From Ambrosia x helenae (taxonomy: Eukaryota; Streptophyta; Magnoliopsida; Asterales; Asteraceae), in the NCBI GenBank assembly GCA_030844895.1, contig CM061226.1:99485292-99549291 (forward strand): a stretch of DNA of 64,000 nucleotides, in the 5' to 3' direction. This document shows positions 10,636-21,476 of this stretch, piece after piece. How positions within the stretch are numbered: position 1 is the first letter of the stretch; the number at the start of each line of letters is the position of its first letter. The notes under the pieces are model-generated. The model did not search any database. It was given only the letters and a program-made list of their open reading frames with translations, and was not told the DNA's origin. Position numbers and translations under genes: made by a program.

Positions 10636-11618
10636 AGTTGACTAATGACTAGACTAGACTACATGTTGAAATAGTTATCACTCAGTCAAATCCGTTAAGA
10701 AGAATCTTGAGTCAACTCACTAAGAAATGTGTTGTTAAAGAAATTGGGACCTTTGTTTTTCAAATCATCCGTGCAAGGTGAATAATGAAAGAGCTGAGTC
10801 AGCTGACCGAGTTGGGTTGAAACTAGACAAATGTGGTAGGTTGCATACTGGCATGTATTAAAATTAAACATTATGAGAAATTCATTTCAAGTCTTATTGT
10901 GGACAAATGGTGTAATCTAGAATTAGTTGTAGAAAGTGTGAGTTTATTGCTAGAAAAGGTAACAACTCATAATCTTTTGACTAGACTCCATAACGGTGGT
11001 GGGAACGCTTTCAAACCTGGAGGTGATAACTGTGTTATCTATCACATTCCCCAACTTCTTGCATTGCGGTGAAGGATTGGTGAATTTGGGGAGTGTCTAC
11101 CGTATAAAATTGTATAAGAGAATCGTTGAAGGAAGCGGATAATTTTTTTTAAAGTTAATTAAAAGGCCATATTTTCCCATATAATTACCGCTTTAAACTT
11201 CAACATTGTTCCAGTTCTCTCTAAAATAAGGTGCTAACGCCTTTACGGTGGACTAGGATGGAGGACGCAGCTCTAGCTGATCGGTGCATTTTAGGTACAC
11301 TTTATTATAATATCATTTTAATCCAAAGGCATCGATAGTTACATAAAATGCGTACTTTATCAGGTTTTAGTATTTGGTAGGTTGAATAGAAAACGAGCTA
11401 AAACGATCAAGTTGAACTAACCAAATCTTATTAAGATAACATTCTATTAAAAAAAAATTTACAGTTCTATATTACTAGCCCATCTACCTGTGTGGCCCAA
11501 AATACTCCATGGGGTTAAGTAATTCTTTTAAAGTTTGTTTTATCTCAAACTTAAAATTCATTTTGTATTTAATATTACAACTTAAAAGTTAAAAATGTTT
11601 GCGTTTTATAGTTCATAC
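10636..11618. other. Intergenic, nothing recognised
   Basis: AT-rich sequence. The short open frame at 10833..11072 has no recognisable motif, no promoter context and no coding bias that I can see. Confidence 0.5.
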
Positions 11619-11935
11619 CAGTGTTTTGAAAACCGGACAGGACCGGCCGGTCGGACCGGTGTTCGGGGCCTGGACCAGTCCGGTTCGGGTGTTTGGACCG
11701 CCTTGCAACTGAACCGCTTGTGGACCGCTGAACCGCCCGGTTGGACCGGAAAACCGGCCGGTCGGACCGGAAAATAAGGGGTCGGACCGTTCTTTTTTTA
11801 TTATTTTTATTATTTTTTGGGTTTCAATACATTTTTTGACCCGGTTCGTTGGACCGGTCGGGCCGGTTGGACCGGTCGAACCGGTGAACCGCCTGGGGGT
11901 CCGGTTCGACGTCCGGTCCGGTTCTGAAAACCTTG
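11619..11935. mobile_element. hAT-superfamily MITE, CCGG-rich
   Basis: A perfect 8-bp duplication gttcatac flanks it (11611..11618 and 11936..11943). The ends are inverted: cagtgttttgaaaaccgg on the left and, read inward, caaggttttcagaaccgg on the right, with 14 of 18 bases the same. The interior is dense in gaccggtcggaccgg-type repeats. No coding capacity. CAGTG ends with an 8-bp duplication are typical of hAT elements. Confidence 0.85.
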
Positions 11936-12647
11936 GTTCATACACTATCTATTAGCCATTTATGTTTTTTTTTCTTTATATCAGGTTAGCAATCATATTC
12001 GTGTTAACTCATGTATAGGCGAGTTGTTTTCAGGTTTATGAATCTAAGCTGATTTTCGAGTTTGTATCATGTTGTATTCGGGTTCCTTTGATTGTTATCT
12101 TTTCAGGCTTGTATCAGTTTCGATCTATTTCAAATACGTCCCTCCAACCCACAAACACTACCAATCTACTATGTATACTTCCAATCACCGGTCCAACTTC
12201 AATGTATCACCCAACAAAATATCTCAAGTATAAATACCAAATAACCAATTTTCACTTGAAACAAATTCATTTTTTCATAAAATAATAATAATAATAATAC
12301 ATTGTCATTATCATATAATTTGAATTTGAAATAAATTTCAAATAAAATATGTTGTTGGCCCACTCAACGTCTCTAGGGGCTCAATCTATACAATATTATT
12401 CTTAGTTTCTTACCCACCCATTATTTTATCACTCACTTTTTTATTCTAAACATCCTTCCAAAACATGTACTGATATCATCCAATATAATTTTAAACATAC
12501 CTTCTTTTCAAATTTTATATTTTTGTTGTTTTCTTCTTTCCCCAATGATTTCCAACGGCACTCAAATTCTCTATCCCTTTACATAACCCCATCACGTGTA
12601 GTCTACTCCGATATGCCCGCTGCCCGTTATCCCTTACCCATCCCTTC

Positions 12648-12653
12648 TATATA
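12648..12653 (+). promoter_or_regulatory. TATA box of the His-rich gene
   Basis: tatata in a C-rich context 42 bases before the ATG. Transcription would start near 12678, leaving a 5' leader of about 15-20 nt. Confidence 0.65.
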
Positions 12654-12695
12654 CCTGCCCCCTTTTATCACCACCATTTCCACACCCCCTCAATA

Positions 12696-13217
12696 ATGGA
12701 TACTAACCTCATAGCCGTTACCGTTATCGTTACCGTTATTGTTTTCGCCTTCACTACCACGAGTGTATCATGTTTGCCCGATCAGGTGAAGAAATCGGAC
12801 AACAATGATATGATGGTAAGAGTCCATGTGATCAACCGCCGTTTTTTCGACGAACATGGTTCGTATTTGGAGAATTTGTTAATTAAACCGCGATATGAAG
12901 TTTCACACCGTGGCGGTGGGCAAAAGTTCCACCACCACGGTGTGAGTGCATCATCGCGGTTTATGAAGTTTAAACATGACTATGGACATCAACATTACAA
13001 CCATAAGCACCACCAGCACCAGCACCAGCACCAGCACCAGCACCAGCATATTCACCATAACACGAACACGAAGGATGTTTCGATGGCGAAACATAAGTTT
13101 ATTCGTCAGAAGGTGAAGGGTATGATGCATGAACATAAGGAAAAGGAGGAAATGAAAGAACATGAAGTTAATTTCATGAAGAGTATTCGCAAATTTCTGA
13201 AGTATACTTTCGATTAA
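12696..13217 (+). CDS. Putative secreted histidine-rich small protein
   Basis: An intronless 173-residue frame. Residues 1-26 form a signal-peptide-like start, MDTNLIA followed by a Val/Ile/Thr hydrophobic core, with likely cleavage near SVSC/LPDQ. Next comes a segment with MMVRVHVINRRFFDEHGSYLE that looks folded. A His-rich region follows (about 95-120) containing HQ repeats from CACCAG codon expansion. A basic/acidic tail ends SIRKFLKYTFD. A TATA box lies 42 bp upstream and AT-rich 3' sequence follows. I do not recognise the family. The His tract suggests metal binding or a cell-wall role, but that is conjecture. It is the best candidate for an intact host gene here. Confidence 0.75.
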   Translation: MDTNLIAVTVIVTVIVFAFTTTSVSCLPDQVKKSDNNDMMVRVHVINRRFFDEHGSYLENLLIKPRYEVSHRGGGQKFHHHGVSASSRFMKFKHDYGHQHYNHKHHQHQHQHQHQHQHIHHNTNTKDVSMAKHKFIRQKVKGMMHEHKEKEEMKEHEVNFMKSIRKFLKYTFD

Positions 13218-13411
13218 TCGATCGACTGATTGATGGATTTATTGTATCATATAATGAAACTGTTTTATGAGCAGTTGCAATTCATGTATGTAATTCTTGT
13301 TGTTAATGTATTCGATTTTTATGCATTGTTAGTTGCAGATTTAGGTGATTAATCGAGTTAATCATATATTTATGTATTGTACGGATGATTAATTGATTAT
13401 CACTTACACAC

Positions 13412-13640
13412 TGTGTTCCCGAGTTAACTAAACGAGAGAAAAGAAAGGAAAGGAAAGGAAGGAAAAATTTGATTGTGTTCCCGAGTTTTATTAAAGGAAA
13501 GAAAAGAAAGGAACACAAAATATGGTGTGTTCCCGAGTTTCATTAAAGGAATGAAAAGAAAGGAAATGGAAGGAAAACTAGGCAAAATTTTGCCTAGTTT
13601 TCCTTCTGATGGCAAAATTTTGCCTAGTTTTCCTTCCGAT
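13412..13640. repeat. Tandem gtgttcccgagtt repeats and 38-bp palindrome
   Basis: The motif tgtgttcccgagtt occurs at 13412, 13474 and 13526, each followed by a purine-rich gaaaagaaagg stretch. A perfect 38-bp palindrome, centred on caaaattttg, spans 13569..13606. Its right half is repeated directly after it as ggcaaaattttgcctag. The pattern resembles stacked MITE ends. Open frames through it are low-complexity shadows. Confidence 0.75.
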
Positions 13641-15417
13641 TTGAAAGGAAACGGATGGAAAGGTCCATCAACGTGGGTAGGTTCATCATCCCATGATGGT
13701 TCAAGGGTGTGGAGTGATGGACCTCCCTCCCTTAAAAAAAAAAACAAATCACCAATCATGAGGCCCAGCTTGACCGGCAATAGGTTGTCGATGCTGATGA
13801 TGGACCAAAGGAGCGGTGTTGCCTCCCCTCCCTTAAACATGATGCCCCTATGTCGTTCCCTACATCTTATAGCCTTAAAATCCAATTGTTCTCAAAATCA
13901 ATTGACAATTTGACATATTGCATTATATATAGTTTTTCTACATCTATCAGTAACGTATAATAATAATCATGAAAAATGAAAATGTATAGTTATAATTTGT
14001 GATCATAAACCTCTAATAGAGCTTGTTTGAAATTGCTTGATTTTGTAGCTATAAACAAACGTCTTCCAGTTACATTTCCTTCCATAGTCATGCTTATTAA
14101 TTAATTAATTAATTAATTAATTAATTTATTAAATGGGTATAGTAACACGCCTTAAAAGACTAATCACGCCTTTACATACTTTATGCTTTAAGCTTTTGTG
14201 CTTTACGGCTGTTTAGTTGCAGTTTAGATATTCTTAAAATTATCATTTGCAAATTTTAATAAGGTTATACGTTAAATTTGTTTAAAAGCATACAAAATTT
14301 ATGTTATTCTAGTTTGAACAATTTAATACAAAATTAAAGCAAGGGAAAATTACAAGAATAGCCCTTTGACCGTTTGAATTACGAAAATAGCATTCGAAGA
14401 CGTCTCTCTGGAGACGGTGCACATTTCCCAAGTCGTCTGAGGCGTCTCCCGAGACAGCTTGGTTCCCAGCCAATACAATAGAACAACAACACGTCTCCAA
14501 ATGACGTCTCCGGAGCGTTTGTATATGGTGATTTAAATGTAACACACAAGACATATAACCGTTTCTCATTGCTTCTATTAGTATATCTTATAGCACTACG
14601 ATAAATGCTTACACAATTTGTATGTGTGAGTGTGTTTAAGTTATATTATGTTTCGACACACGTTGTCTAAATGCACACCTCCACTCATTTTTTACTTTTT
14701 ATACTCCTATTTCTAAAAAACCAGTTTAAAACTTGTCAAATTTCACCTCTCTAGAATTCTTTGTTTTTAAAGCCAATACTAATTTACTTTGAAAGGCCAT
14801 TCGTATACATATAGTCTTAGAGAATTGTTACATATAACTTTCTCAATTTCTGATTAGAGCTTTAATAGTTTAATTTACTGTGAAAATCCAATTCTGATTA
14901 CAACTTTGATTTACTGTGAAAAATCATAAAATAAAATAAAAAATCTTATATTATGAAAAGTCATCGATTGGTATACATTAATTGACTTATAAATATAACC
15001 ATTATTGCGAGGAAAAAGCTATGATAAAATTATCGTTTAGAATGAGTGAAGCTAACGTGTACCATCTAGTCCTTGGTGGGCAATTGAACAACAATTTTTT
15101 GTATTATTTTTATCTCAACTAAAATACTTGAGAGATGCTTAGTATATAAATTAAATTAAAGTAAAAACATAATAATTTTAGATCCATGCAGCGTATCCTT
15201 ATGATTGTTTTCGGTTTCCCGTAATCACCGTTTGTGTTTGTCCTTTTTTTTTCCTGTTCATCAACTTAACATGCTTGATGTTATTATTGAATCTATTTAA
15301 AAAAATAATAGAAGTACAATAAATATTAAAAATAAGCTTTCGGTTGTTGGCCCCTCTCTTCCTCTACTTATTTTAAAATCATTTCCCTCTTTTTCACTTC
15401 TTCAAATAGTGGAGTAA
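13641..15417. other. AT-rich intergenic, no gene seen
   Basis: Contains a TTAA microsatellite (14097..14126) and a short block at about 14340..14520 with several cgtctc/gagacg motifs that may be a decayed transposon. No coding region was recognised. Confidence 0.5.
14097..14126. repeat. (TTAA)n microsatellite
   Basis: About seven uninterrupted TTAA units. Confidence 0.95.
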
Positions 15418-15426
15418 TTAACAAAA

Positions 15427-15608
15427 GAGTAAATTGCCAAAATGGCCCCTTAGGTTTGGCCCAGATTGCTTGTTTAGTCAGTTATCTTTTTTTTCTGCCA
15501 AAAGCACCCCTCAAAGTTCGAAAATTGCCATTTTGGCCCATATTTAACTGAGTTTCTAACGAGGGACAAAAACTCAGTTAATTCTGAGGGGCATTTTCGT
15601 CCTTTCAT
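15427..15608. repeat. Left terminal inverted repeat of the MULE
   Basis: Begins gagtaaattgccaaaatgg and matches the reverse complement of 18192..18373 with about three mismatches. Confidence 0.95.
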
Positions 15609-15826
15609 TCTTCCCTGTTTTAAAACCACGTTTAAACCTTTCTTCTTCATCATTTGACCTTCTTCTTCTTCCTCTCAATTCAAACCTAATTCCCAAATCA
15701 TACAAACCCTAATTCCCAAATCATACAGGTTTCGATTTCGATTAATATATACTATTGTGGATTTCGATCCTGAACTCACGTATGATAGTATATATCATAC
15801 AAACCCTAATTCCCAAATCATAGACG

Positions 15827-16129
15827 ATGATATTCTGCAAATGTGGAGCTCCTACTATCATACGTGTGTCTTCCACCTCTGCAAACCCTGGTAGGCGGTT
15901 TTTCTGCTGCAACAAGAAGGGGAGGACCTGTGGTTTTGTTTGTTGGGCTGAACTACCTTTGGGTCAGATTCCTAGTATTAGCAATGATAGTGAAGAGAAT
16001 GAAGAACTGACACTCAACAACACAGCATTGCAGACCTTGGTTGGGACACTCAAATCCGAGAACAAGAAGCTGAAAACTTATCTATGGATGACTTGGTTTG
16101 TAATCATCATGTATTTTATCATGTTTTAG
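15827..16129 (+). CDS. GRF-type zinc-finger protein with C-terminal membrane segment
   Basis: A 100-residue frame. Residues 4-42 form a GRF zinc finger: CKCG at 4-7, NPGRRFFCC at 20-28 and CGFVCWAE at 35-42, with the Cys ligands and conserved Arg/Phe in place. A short acidic linker and a heptad-like segment (LQTLVGTLKSENKKLK, about 66-81) follow, then a hydrophobic tail (YLWMTWFVIIMYFIMF) that looks like a membrane anchor. GRF fingers bind nucleic acid in other proteins. Small plant proteins of this layout are common but uncharacterised. Three copies of an acaaaccctaattcccaaat motif lie upstream. Being inside the MULE, it is probably cargo. Confidence 0.75.
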   Translation: MIFCKCGAPTIIRVSSTSANPGRRFFCCNKKGRTCGFVCWAELPLGQIPSISNDSEENEELTLNNTALQTLVGTLKSENKKLKTYLWMTWFVIIMYFIMF

Positions 16130-16260
16130 TTCAATGTTGGTTGTTTTGTATTGATAAGAACTCAATGTATGGTGTTTCTTATTTTAATGATCAGTTATTG
16201 TTCAAGTTGTAATGTTTGTTTGCAAATGTTCAATTTATGTTGTTTTGTAACAATCCAAGG

Positions 16261-17060
16261 TTTGTAATGATCAAACAGAAACATACTAAAGCATACAAAA
16301 CAGTCATCACTAAAGCATCCATTTTGACCCATTTGTAATGTATGCTTGCAAACATAACAAAGACATTGCACATTGATCAAAACAGTCATCACTAAAGCAT
16401 CCATTTTGACCCATTTGTAATGTATGCTTGCAAACATAACAAACACATTGCACATTGATCAAAACAGTCATCACTAAAGCATCCATTTTGACCCATTTGT
16501 AATGTATGCTTGCAAACATAACAAACACATTGCACATTGATCAAAACAGTCATCACTAAAGCATCCATTTTGACCCATTTGTAATGTATGCTTGCAAACA
16601 TAACAAAGACATTGCACATTGATCAAAACAGAAATAAACAAAAGCATCCATTTTGACCCATTTTGACCCATTTGTAATGTATGCTTGCAAACATAACAAA
16701 GACATTGCACATTGATCAAAACAGAAACAAACAAAAGCATCCATTTTGACCCATTTTGACCCATTTGTAATGTATGCTTGCAAACATAACAAAGACATTG
16801 CACATTGATCAAAACAGAAACATACTAAAGCATCCATTTTGACCCATTTTGACCCATTTGTAATGTATGCTTGCAAACATAACAAAGACATTGCACATTG
16901 ATCAAAACAGAAACATACTAAAGCATACAAAACAATCATCACTAAAGCATCCATTTTGACCCATTGATGAAACAGAAACATACTAAAGCATCCATTTTGA
17001 CCCATTTGTAATGTATGCTTGCAAACATAACAAACACATTGCACATTGATCAAAACAGTC
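16261..17060. repeat. 82-bp minisatellite inside the MULE
   Basis: About eight tandem copies of a unit containing tgtaatgtatgcttgcaaac and ttgcacattgatcaaaacag. The first four have an 82-bp period. Later units are about 92 bp because of a 10-bp duplication of ttttgaccca. The last copies are interrupted near 16920..16990. Repeated ORFs such as MCNVFVMFASIHYKWV on the minus strand arise only from the repeat. Confidence 0.93.
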
Positions 17061-17221
17061 ATAGCAACTAAAGCAACATTGATTACCATTACAGTCATAG
17101 CAACATTGCACAATGTACAATACATACTAAACCCACTAAACATACTACTCTCTGTTGCAACATTGTGCATTACAATAGACATCCATATTCCATAAACCTA
17201 AACCCTATACAGTTAAGACTT

Positions 17222-17372
17222 GCAAATCATATACAAAAAAGGGGCATCATATGTATATTCATCCCTGATCACTATATATATGCATCAATTAATTTTTTGC
17301 AAATCCTATACAAAAAAAGGGGCATCATATATATATTCATCCCTGATCACTATATATATGCATCAATAACAC
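17222..17372. repeat. Two-copy direct repeat of about 75 bp
   Basis: Two consecutive copies of a block containing aaaaaaggggcatcatat and cctgatcactatatatatgc, downstream of both MULE ORFs, which converge on this region. Confidence 0.85.
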
Positions 17373-17380
17373 TTGCACAT

Positions 17381-17689
17381 CTAGCTATTTGGAGCATGCT
17401 CCCATCTACCCCCCACTCGGCGTAACTTGAACTTTAGTGTTTTTGATGTACCTTGATCACCTAGTTCAGACAGCCTCTTCATCTTCAAAGATTCTCCATC
17501 TGATGTACCTTCATCATTGTCCAGTTGCATCTTTTCTTGTGACAACAAATGGCCACAATATTCAGCTAACCGATCCAAGGCATCTGGGGGCATTAGAACA
17601 TTTGGAGGACGGGTAGACAACTCCATGATTGCTTCAACTGCCACCTTCTCAGCTTTGCTAAGAGTGATTGGTTGCAATGATGATGCCAT
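17381..17689 (-). CDS. Unrecognised 102-residue protein, MULE cargo
   Basis: Minus-strand frame starting MASSLQPITLSKAEKVAVEA and ending RRVGGRWEHAPNS. It is mostly soluble: an N-terminal helix-like part with ALDRLAEYCGHLLSQEK, then an acidic, Ser-rich linker and a basic C-terminus. No domain was recognised. It converges with the GRF ORF and has G/A-rich repeated sequence (17696..17830) just upstream, which would be its leader. The clean codon use and full-length frame suggest it may be expressed, but function cannot be inferred. Confidence 0.5.
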   Translation of the reverse strand: MASSLQPITLSKAEKVAVEAIMELSTRPPNVLMPPDALDRLAEYCGHLLSQEKMQLDNDEGTSDGESLKMKRLSELGDQGTSKTLKFKLRRVGGRWEHAPNS

Positions 17690-17695
17690 TATGAT

Positions 17696-17830
17696 AAGGG
17701 TTTAGGGTGAAGAAACAGGGGTAGCAGAGGAAACAGGGGTTTAGGGTGAAGAAACAAGGGGTGAAGAAAAAGGGGTAGCAGAGGAAACAGGGGTTTAGGG
17801 TGAGGTGAAGAAACAGGGGTAGCCGAAGTG
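17696..17830. repeat. Purine-rich tandem duplications
   Basis: Repeats of gggtttagggtgaagaaaca and ggggtagcagaggaaacagg, two to three copies each, directly upstream of the minus-strand cargo ORF. Confidence 0.8.
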
Positions 17831-17861
17831 TGTTTGTGTAGTGAGTTATTATTATTAGTGA

Positions 17862-18104
17862 TAATAGAGGAAACATGATGAAATGAAGTTCGGGCATCCC
17901 AATACAGATCACATCAGCAACTGACAGGAGCCGCCAATTCAAGTCTGACAGCAGCTGAAGTCCGCTCATGATTACATTATAATCAATTTCACCATTCAAT
18001 GGTCTTAACCCAAAGTCTAAATCCTCACCTGGAACTTTAAAATAATACCTAAAAATGGAAATATCCTCATGTTTGAATACCGAATTTCTAATACCATTCA
18101 TCAT
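17862..18104 (-). pseudogene. MuDR-type transposase N-terminal remnant
   Basis: The minus-strand frame contains YYFKVPGEDLDFGLRPL followed by NGEIDYNVIMSGLQLL. This resembles the N-terminal module of plant MuDR transposases, where a YxFKxPGxxLDxGLxPL pattern precedes the DNA-binding and catalytic domains. The rest of the transposase is missing. It sits next to the right terminal repeat, as expected for an internally deleted element. Assignment rests on pattern memory. Confidence 0.55.
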
Positions 18105-18191
18105 TGTTGAACGACGAGGATGAGCAGGGAGGATGAGCAGAGAGGAAGAAGTAGAAGAACTTAAACCTTAGGCTTTTATTAGGGGAAGAAC

Positions 18192-18373
18192 ATGAAAGGA
18201 CGAAAATGCCCCTCAGAATTAACTGAGTTTTTGTCCCTCGTTAGAAACTCAGTTAAATATGGGCCAAAATGGCAATTTTCGAACTTTGAGGGGTGCTTTT
18301 GGCAGAAAAAAAAGATAACTGACCAAACAAGTAATCTGGGCCAAACCTGAGGGGCCATTTTGGCAATTTACTC
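18192..18373. repeat. Right terminal inverted repeat of the MULE
   Basis: Reverse complement of 15427..15608. It ends gcaatttactc and is followed by the ttaacaaaa target duplication. Confidence 0.95.
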
Positions 18374-18439
18374 TTAACAAAACAAATTTATTTTTAAATT
18401 GTAAAAAAAAGTAACCGGGGCTTCTTTCTTAGCCGAAAT

Positions 18440-18700
18440 TCATTTGCAAGACAAGACATCCCATAAAACATCCCTGACGAGATCATGTCTGTATTTAAAG
18501 TCCGGCAGCTCCTTACAGTGAAGTGCATATTCCCCAAATTTATTTAAACATGTTTTTTTGCAAACCGGACACGACTCATCAACTGGAAATATGAAAATCA
18601 TGAGTCTGTATTTAAGGATAGCCCGGTATTCAACGGCTACGATTGACATGTGTTGCCCAAGCCCACCATTAAAAAAAAACAACAAAGAAATCTTGATCAT
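18440..18700 (-). pseudogene. Retroelement-type Cys/His fragment (RT-linked C-terminal domain)
   Basis: The minus strand reads ILKYRLMIFIFPVDESCPVC, then KFGEYALHC, then ELPDFKYRHDLVRDVL. The CPxC...GExALHC...FKYRHDxxRDVL pattern is a recurrent module at the C-terminus of reverse-transcriptase-related proteins in plant genomes, often misannotated as host enzymes. Only this part is present, with a short unrelated N-terminal extension. Probably a dead transposon fragment. Confidence 0.6.
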
Positions 18701-18796
18701 TCAAATTTTAGTTCCATTTCCATTTTAGTTGCATGCAATACTATTAAGCTAATCGACTTACACGATACAGTAAATATTTTTATTTATACATTTGAT

Positions 18797-18930
18797 TAGG
18801 GATGTTCAAATCGCTCGACGCTCGCCTAGAATTTGCTTAGAAAATGCCTGCCCGATTTTCCGCTCGATTGTAAATGAGCCAAGCACGAGCAAAAGTCCGC
18901 TCGGCTCGGTTCGGGTCGATATAATTTTTA
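18797..18930. mobile_element. Possible hAT MITE left end
   Basis: tagggatgttcaaat followed by gctcg-rich repeats resembles the left end of the hAT MITE at 59271. No matching right end was found, so it is a truncated copy or a chance match. Confidence 0.35.
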
Positions 18931-19715
18931 TTAATTTATTATATATATATAATTGTATATGCACATTAATTACAGTTATATTTATAGTTTTATACATACC
19001 ACTCTATTGGGTTTGGTTCAATATATGCATATTTACAATTATATTTATAGTTACTGTTTCATTCAACCCAGTAATAACTTAACACTAAGTTTAATTGTAA
19101 AACCCTAAGTCGTGAAAAGACATGCTTGACTTCCTATTCCCGTTAGTTGTCCGCCGCCAATCGTCTCCCTGTAACACCCCGAAAATCCGTTTCGTTTAAT
19201 TACACCATTAGGCGTGATTGAGAAATAATATAACGAATTAAAAAGTAATATGAACGTTTTATGGAAAATAAAACGAGACATAGATAACAAGAACTAGTGA
19301 GATACCCGTCGTTGGGACGGGTTTCGAACGGAGATTAAAAAGCGTGAAAGTATATTTGGGTTGATGTTATCATTTTGAGTAAGCGAATGTCGATAACTAA
19401 TCCTATATAATCTTAATGTATATCAATTTTAAAAGTTTTGTTAATATATATTATTTATGAAATCAACCATTGAAAAAAATACTAATTTATTTGTTTTGTT
19501 TAAAAAAAAATTATATGAAATCTTGGTATGAACCAAAATGTGTGACAACATTAATACCAACCACACCAACATTACTACAAAAGTTTAAATATAATACCAA
19601 AAACCTACGAAACGAAAGTTGTCTTAATCCACAAAACATACCAACATAGCAAGTAGTTTTAAAGTCAGAAATATAAACATATAAAGTTGGTTAACATAAT
19701 TGAACACAAACATGA

Positions 19716-20362
19716 ACTACTTTTTGGAATCGCATTGCAACTTTTCGACATGATTTGTGAGCATCTTCTTGTAGCTCAATCTTGTTTGTTTAACATTTGA
19801 ATGGCCAACAACTGTTGAGTTAGGCACATTGTTGTCACCATTGTATACTAATACCTTAGATTGGCTAAACTCGCTCTGTTGCTTGTTATTAACAATACCT
19901 AAGACCTAAACGAAACATACACCGGATGAAGATCATTTAGAAAAATAATATATCTAAAATCATATCGATAAAATAATTACCTCTTCTATCGCGTAGATAG
20001 CCTCATCCTCTTGGTCATGAGCAACAATAAACACAAAAGCCGATATATCTTGTAATAATACAAAAAAAAGTCCAACAAAAAGGAAATACAAACCTGGGAT
20101 TTTTCAACTCTATCATCTGAAGGTGCGGGATATAGTGGTGGTTTTAAAACTGTCTGATTTGGAGTACATGTTTATAATTTTTGGAGAGGATCACCATAAC
20201 ACACACGAGCTTCCACTATATACATCATTAGCCACAATATTATTTGTTAAAAAAAATCAAGTAACACATTAATTTCTTAATTGCTTCATGTCTCACTCAA
20301 ATAGAATGACTTTTACCTGAACTGCATAGATTATCCCATCGACAATAGAGATTTTTAAAACA
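19716..20362 (-). pseudogene. Unrecognised multi-exon gene remnant in the Helitron
   Basis: The minus strand shows consecutive exon-like segments with GT/AG borders. One ends KISIVDGIIYAVQ before gtaaaag. One contains KPPLYPAPSDDRVEKSQ before gtttgt. One reads FVFIVAHDQEDEAIYAIEE before gtaatt. A last one runs from VLGIVNNKQQSEF to KKMLTNHVEKLQC and then a stop at about 19718. One segment carries an internal stop after GDPLQKL. No family was recognised. The exon-intron layout inside a Helitron suggests captured host sequence. A possible first exon, MFHLTEPSKRPRH, lies at 22206..22246. Confidence 0.4.
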
Positions 20363-20495
20363 CTAAAACAACCCAAATTCATGTAAGAGAGCAAATCATT
20401 AAAAACCGAAAAGATGCAGTGCAACTTAATGATTACCAAGCTAAGACACCCTTGAATGAGATGTTTCGAACCAGAAAAATAATTGCGCCTGTTTT

Positions 20496-20574
20496 GAGGA
20501 CATTGGTGGAGGGGAAATGAGGGATGACCCGGCCATTGGCTTGGGTTCAATTCCCACTAGCTACACATCATTTT
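20496..20574 (+). mobile_element. SINE fragment (tRNA-derived head)
   Basis: gaggacattggtggaggg through gggttcaattccc (B-box-like, 20543..20554) matches the head of the reverse-oriented SINE at 21477..21745. The tail is missing. Confidence 0.55.
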
Positions 20575-21476
20575 AATCTTACTTAATAGCTTGAAGAGGC
20601 TGAATTGGAAACTGCTACTGAACTGCAACTACTTCACAACTCGAGAAACTGTCACAATGATAAATTCAGGATCGTTTATAGGGGCAACTCAAATACAGCA
20701 TATTCAGCTAATAAAACCTACATCTTGGCGAAATACCTTATATAATCAAGGGACTCGTCAGCTAGATTTAGCTCTGATCATGTGAAATCACTAAAGTTTA
20801 TGAAGTCAAAAGCAAGCAAACAAATCAGAAAGAAGTTTTAGTAAAGACCTTTGTTCACTTTTCTTTTACCTCCTATGTTTCCCTGATTCTAGCTTAGAAG
20901 CACAACTAACATTGTCCACTTTTATACTTCCTCACAAAGTCAAACGCTACTCATTTTGTTCCATCCTTATGTAGTTACATCCATCATCAACGATTATCAC
21001 CTGCTCAAGATTTAATCATTTCAAAACCAAGTTGTTAAGGTGCATCAAACATTGATTTGATTAAAAAAAAAAAAAAGAAATCTAGAGGATAAGGCCTTTC
21101 AAACAACACATTATTGAAGATAACTACACATGAAATGTCAGAACTACTAATCAAGTCATACATACAACAATCTTATAAAACATATCTTTAATTCTACCAA
21201 GAAATCAAATATGAAACCCATGTCCTATATGAGTGTCTATTCTCGCACACACTATGCCTTATTAGCAGTTATGCTTCCTCACAAAGTCAAAGACTCAAAG
21301 GCTACTTAATTTTATAAAATGTTATAAATTAAAATAATAAGGATAGGCAATCAGTATGGTGTTTTAACATAACCTGTCCTCTGGGCTCGTTTTGTCAAAC
21401 TCATCTATGCAGATGACACAACATAAGCAAAAAAAAAAAACAATGGTTCCTTTCCAAACAAAACACATACTAAATC

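Larger units (their letters stand above)
15427..18373. mobile_element. Mutator-like element with cargo ORFs (non-autonomous)
   Basis: Terminal inverted repeats of 182 bp (15427..15608 and 18192..18373) differ at only a few positions. A perfect 9-bp duplication ttaacaaaa flanks them (15418..15426 and 18374..18382). Both features are diagnostic of Mutator-superfamily elements. Between the ends are a GRF zinc-finger ORF on plus, an 82-bp minisatellite, a 102-residue ORF on minus, and a minus-strand remnant of a MuDR-type transposase N-terminus. The catalytic transposase core is absent, so mobility would need a transposase in trans. Confidence 0.9.

Noticed and set aside
13424..13913. Frames of about 150 residues on both strands
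   Set aside because: Low-complexity Lys/Phe/Ser sequence over tandem repeats and a palindrome.
14340..14520. Cluster of cgtctc/gagacg motifs
   Set aside because: Could be a decayed MULE end, but no inverted partner or target duplication was found.
16261..17060. Regular repeats that could suggest a CRISPR array
   Set aside because: Units are contiguous 82-92 bp tandem copies without unique spacers, in a plant nuclear context.
16195..17182. Long minus-strand frames with repeated MCNVFVMFASIHYKWV peptides
   Set aside because: Produced by the 82-bp minisatellite, whose units happen to lack stops; no start context or domain.
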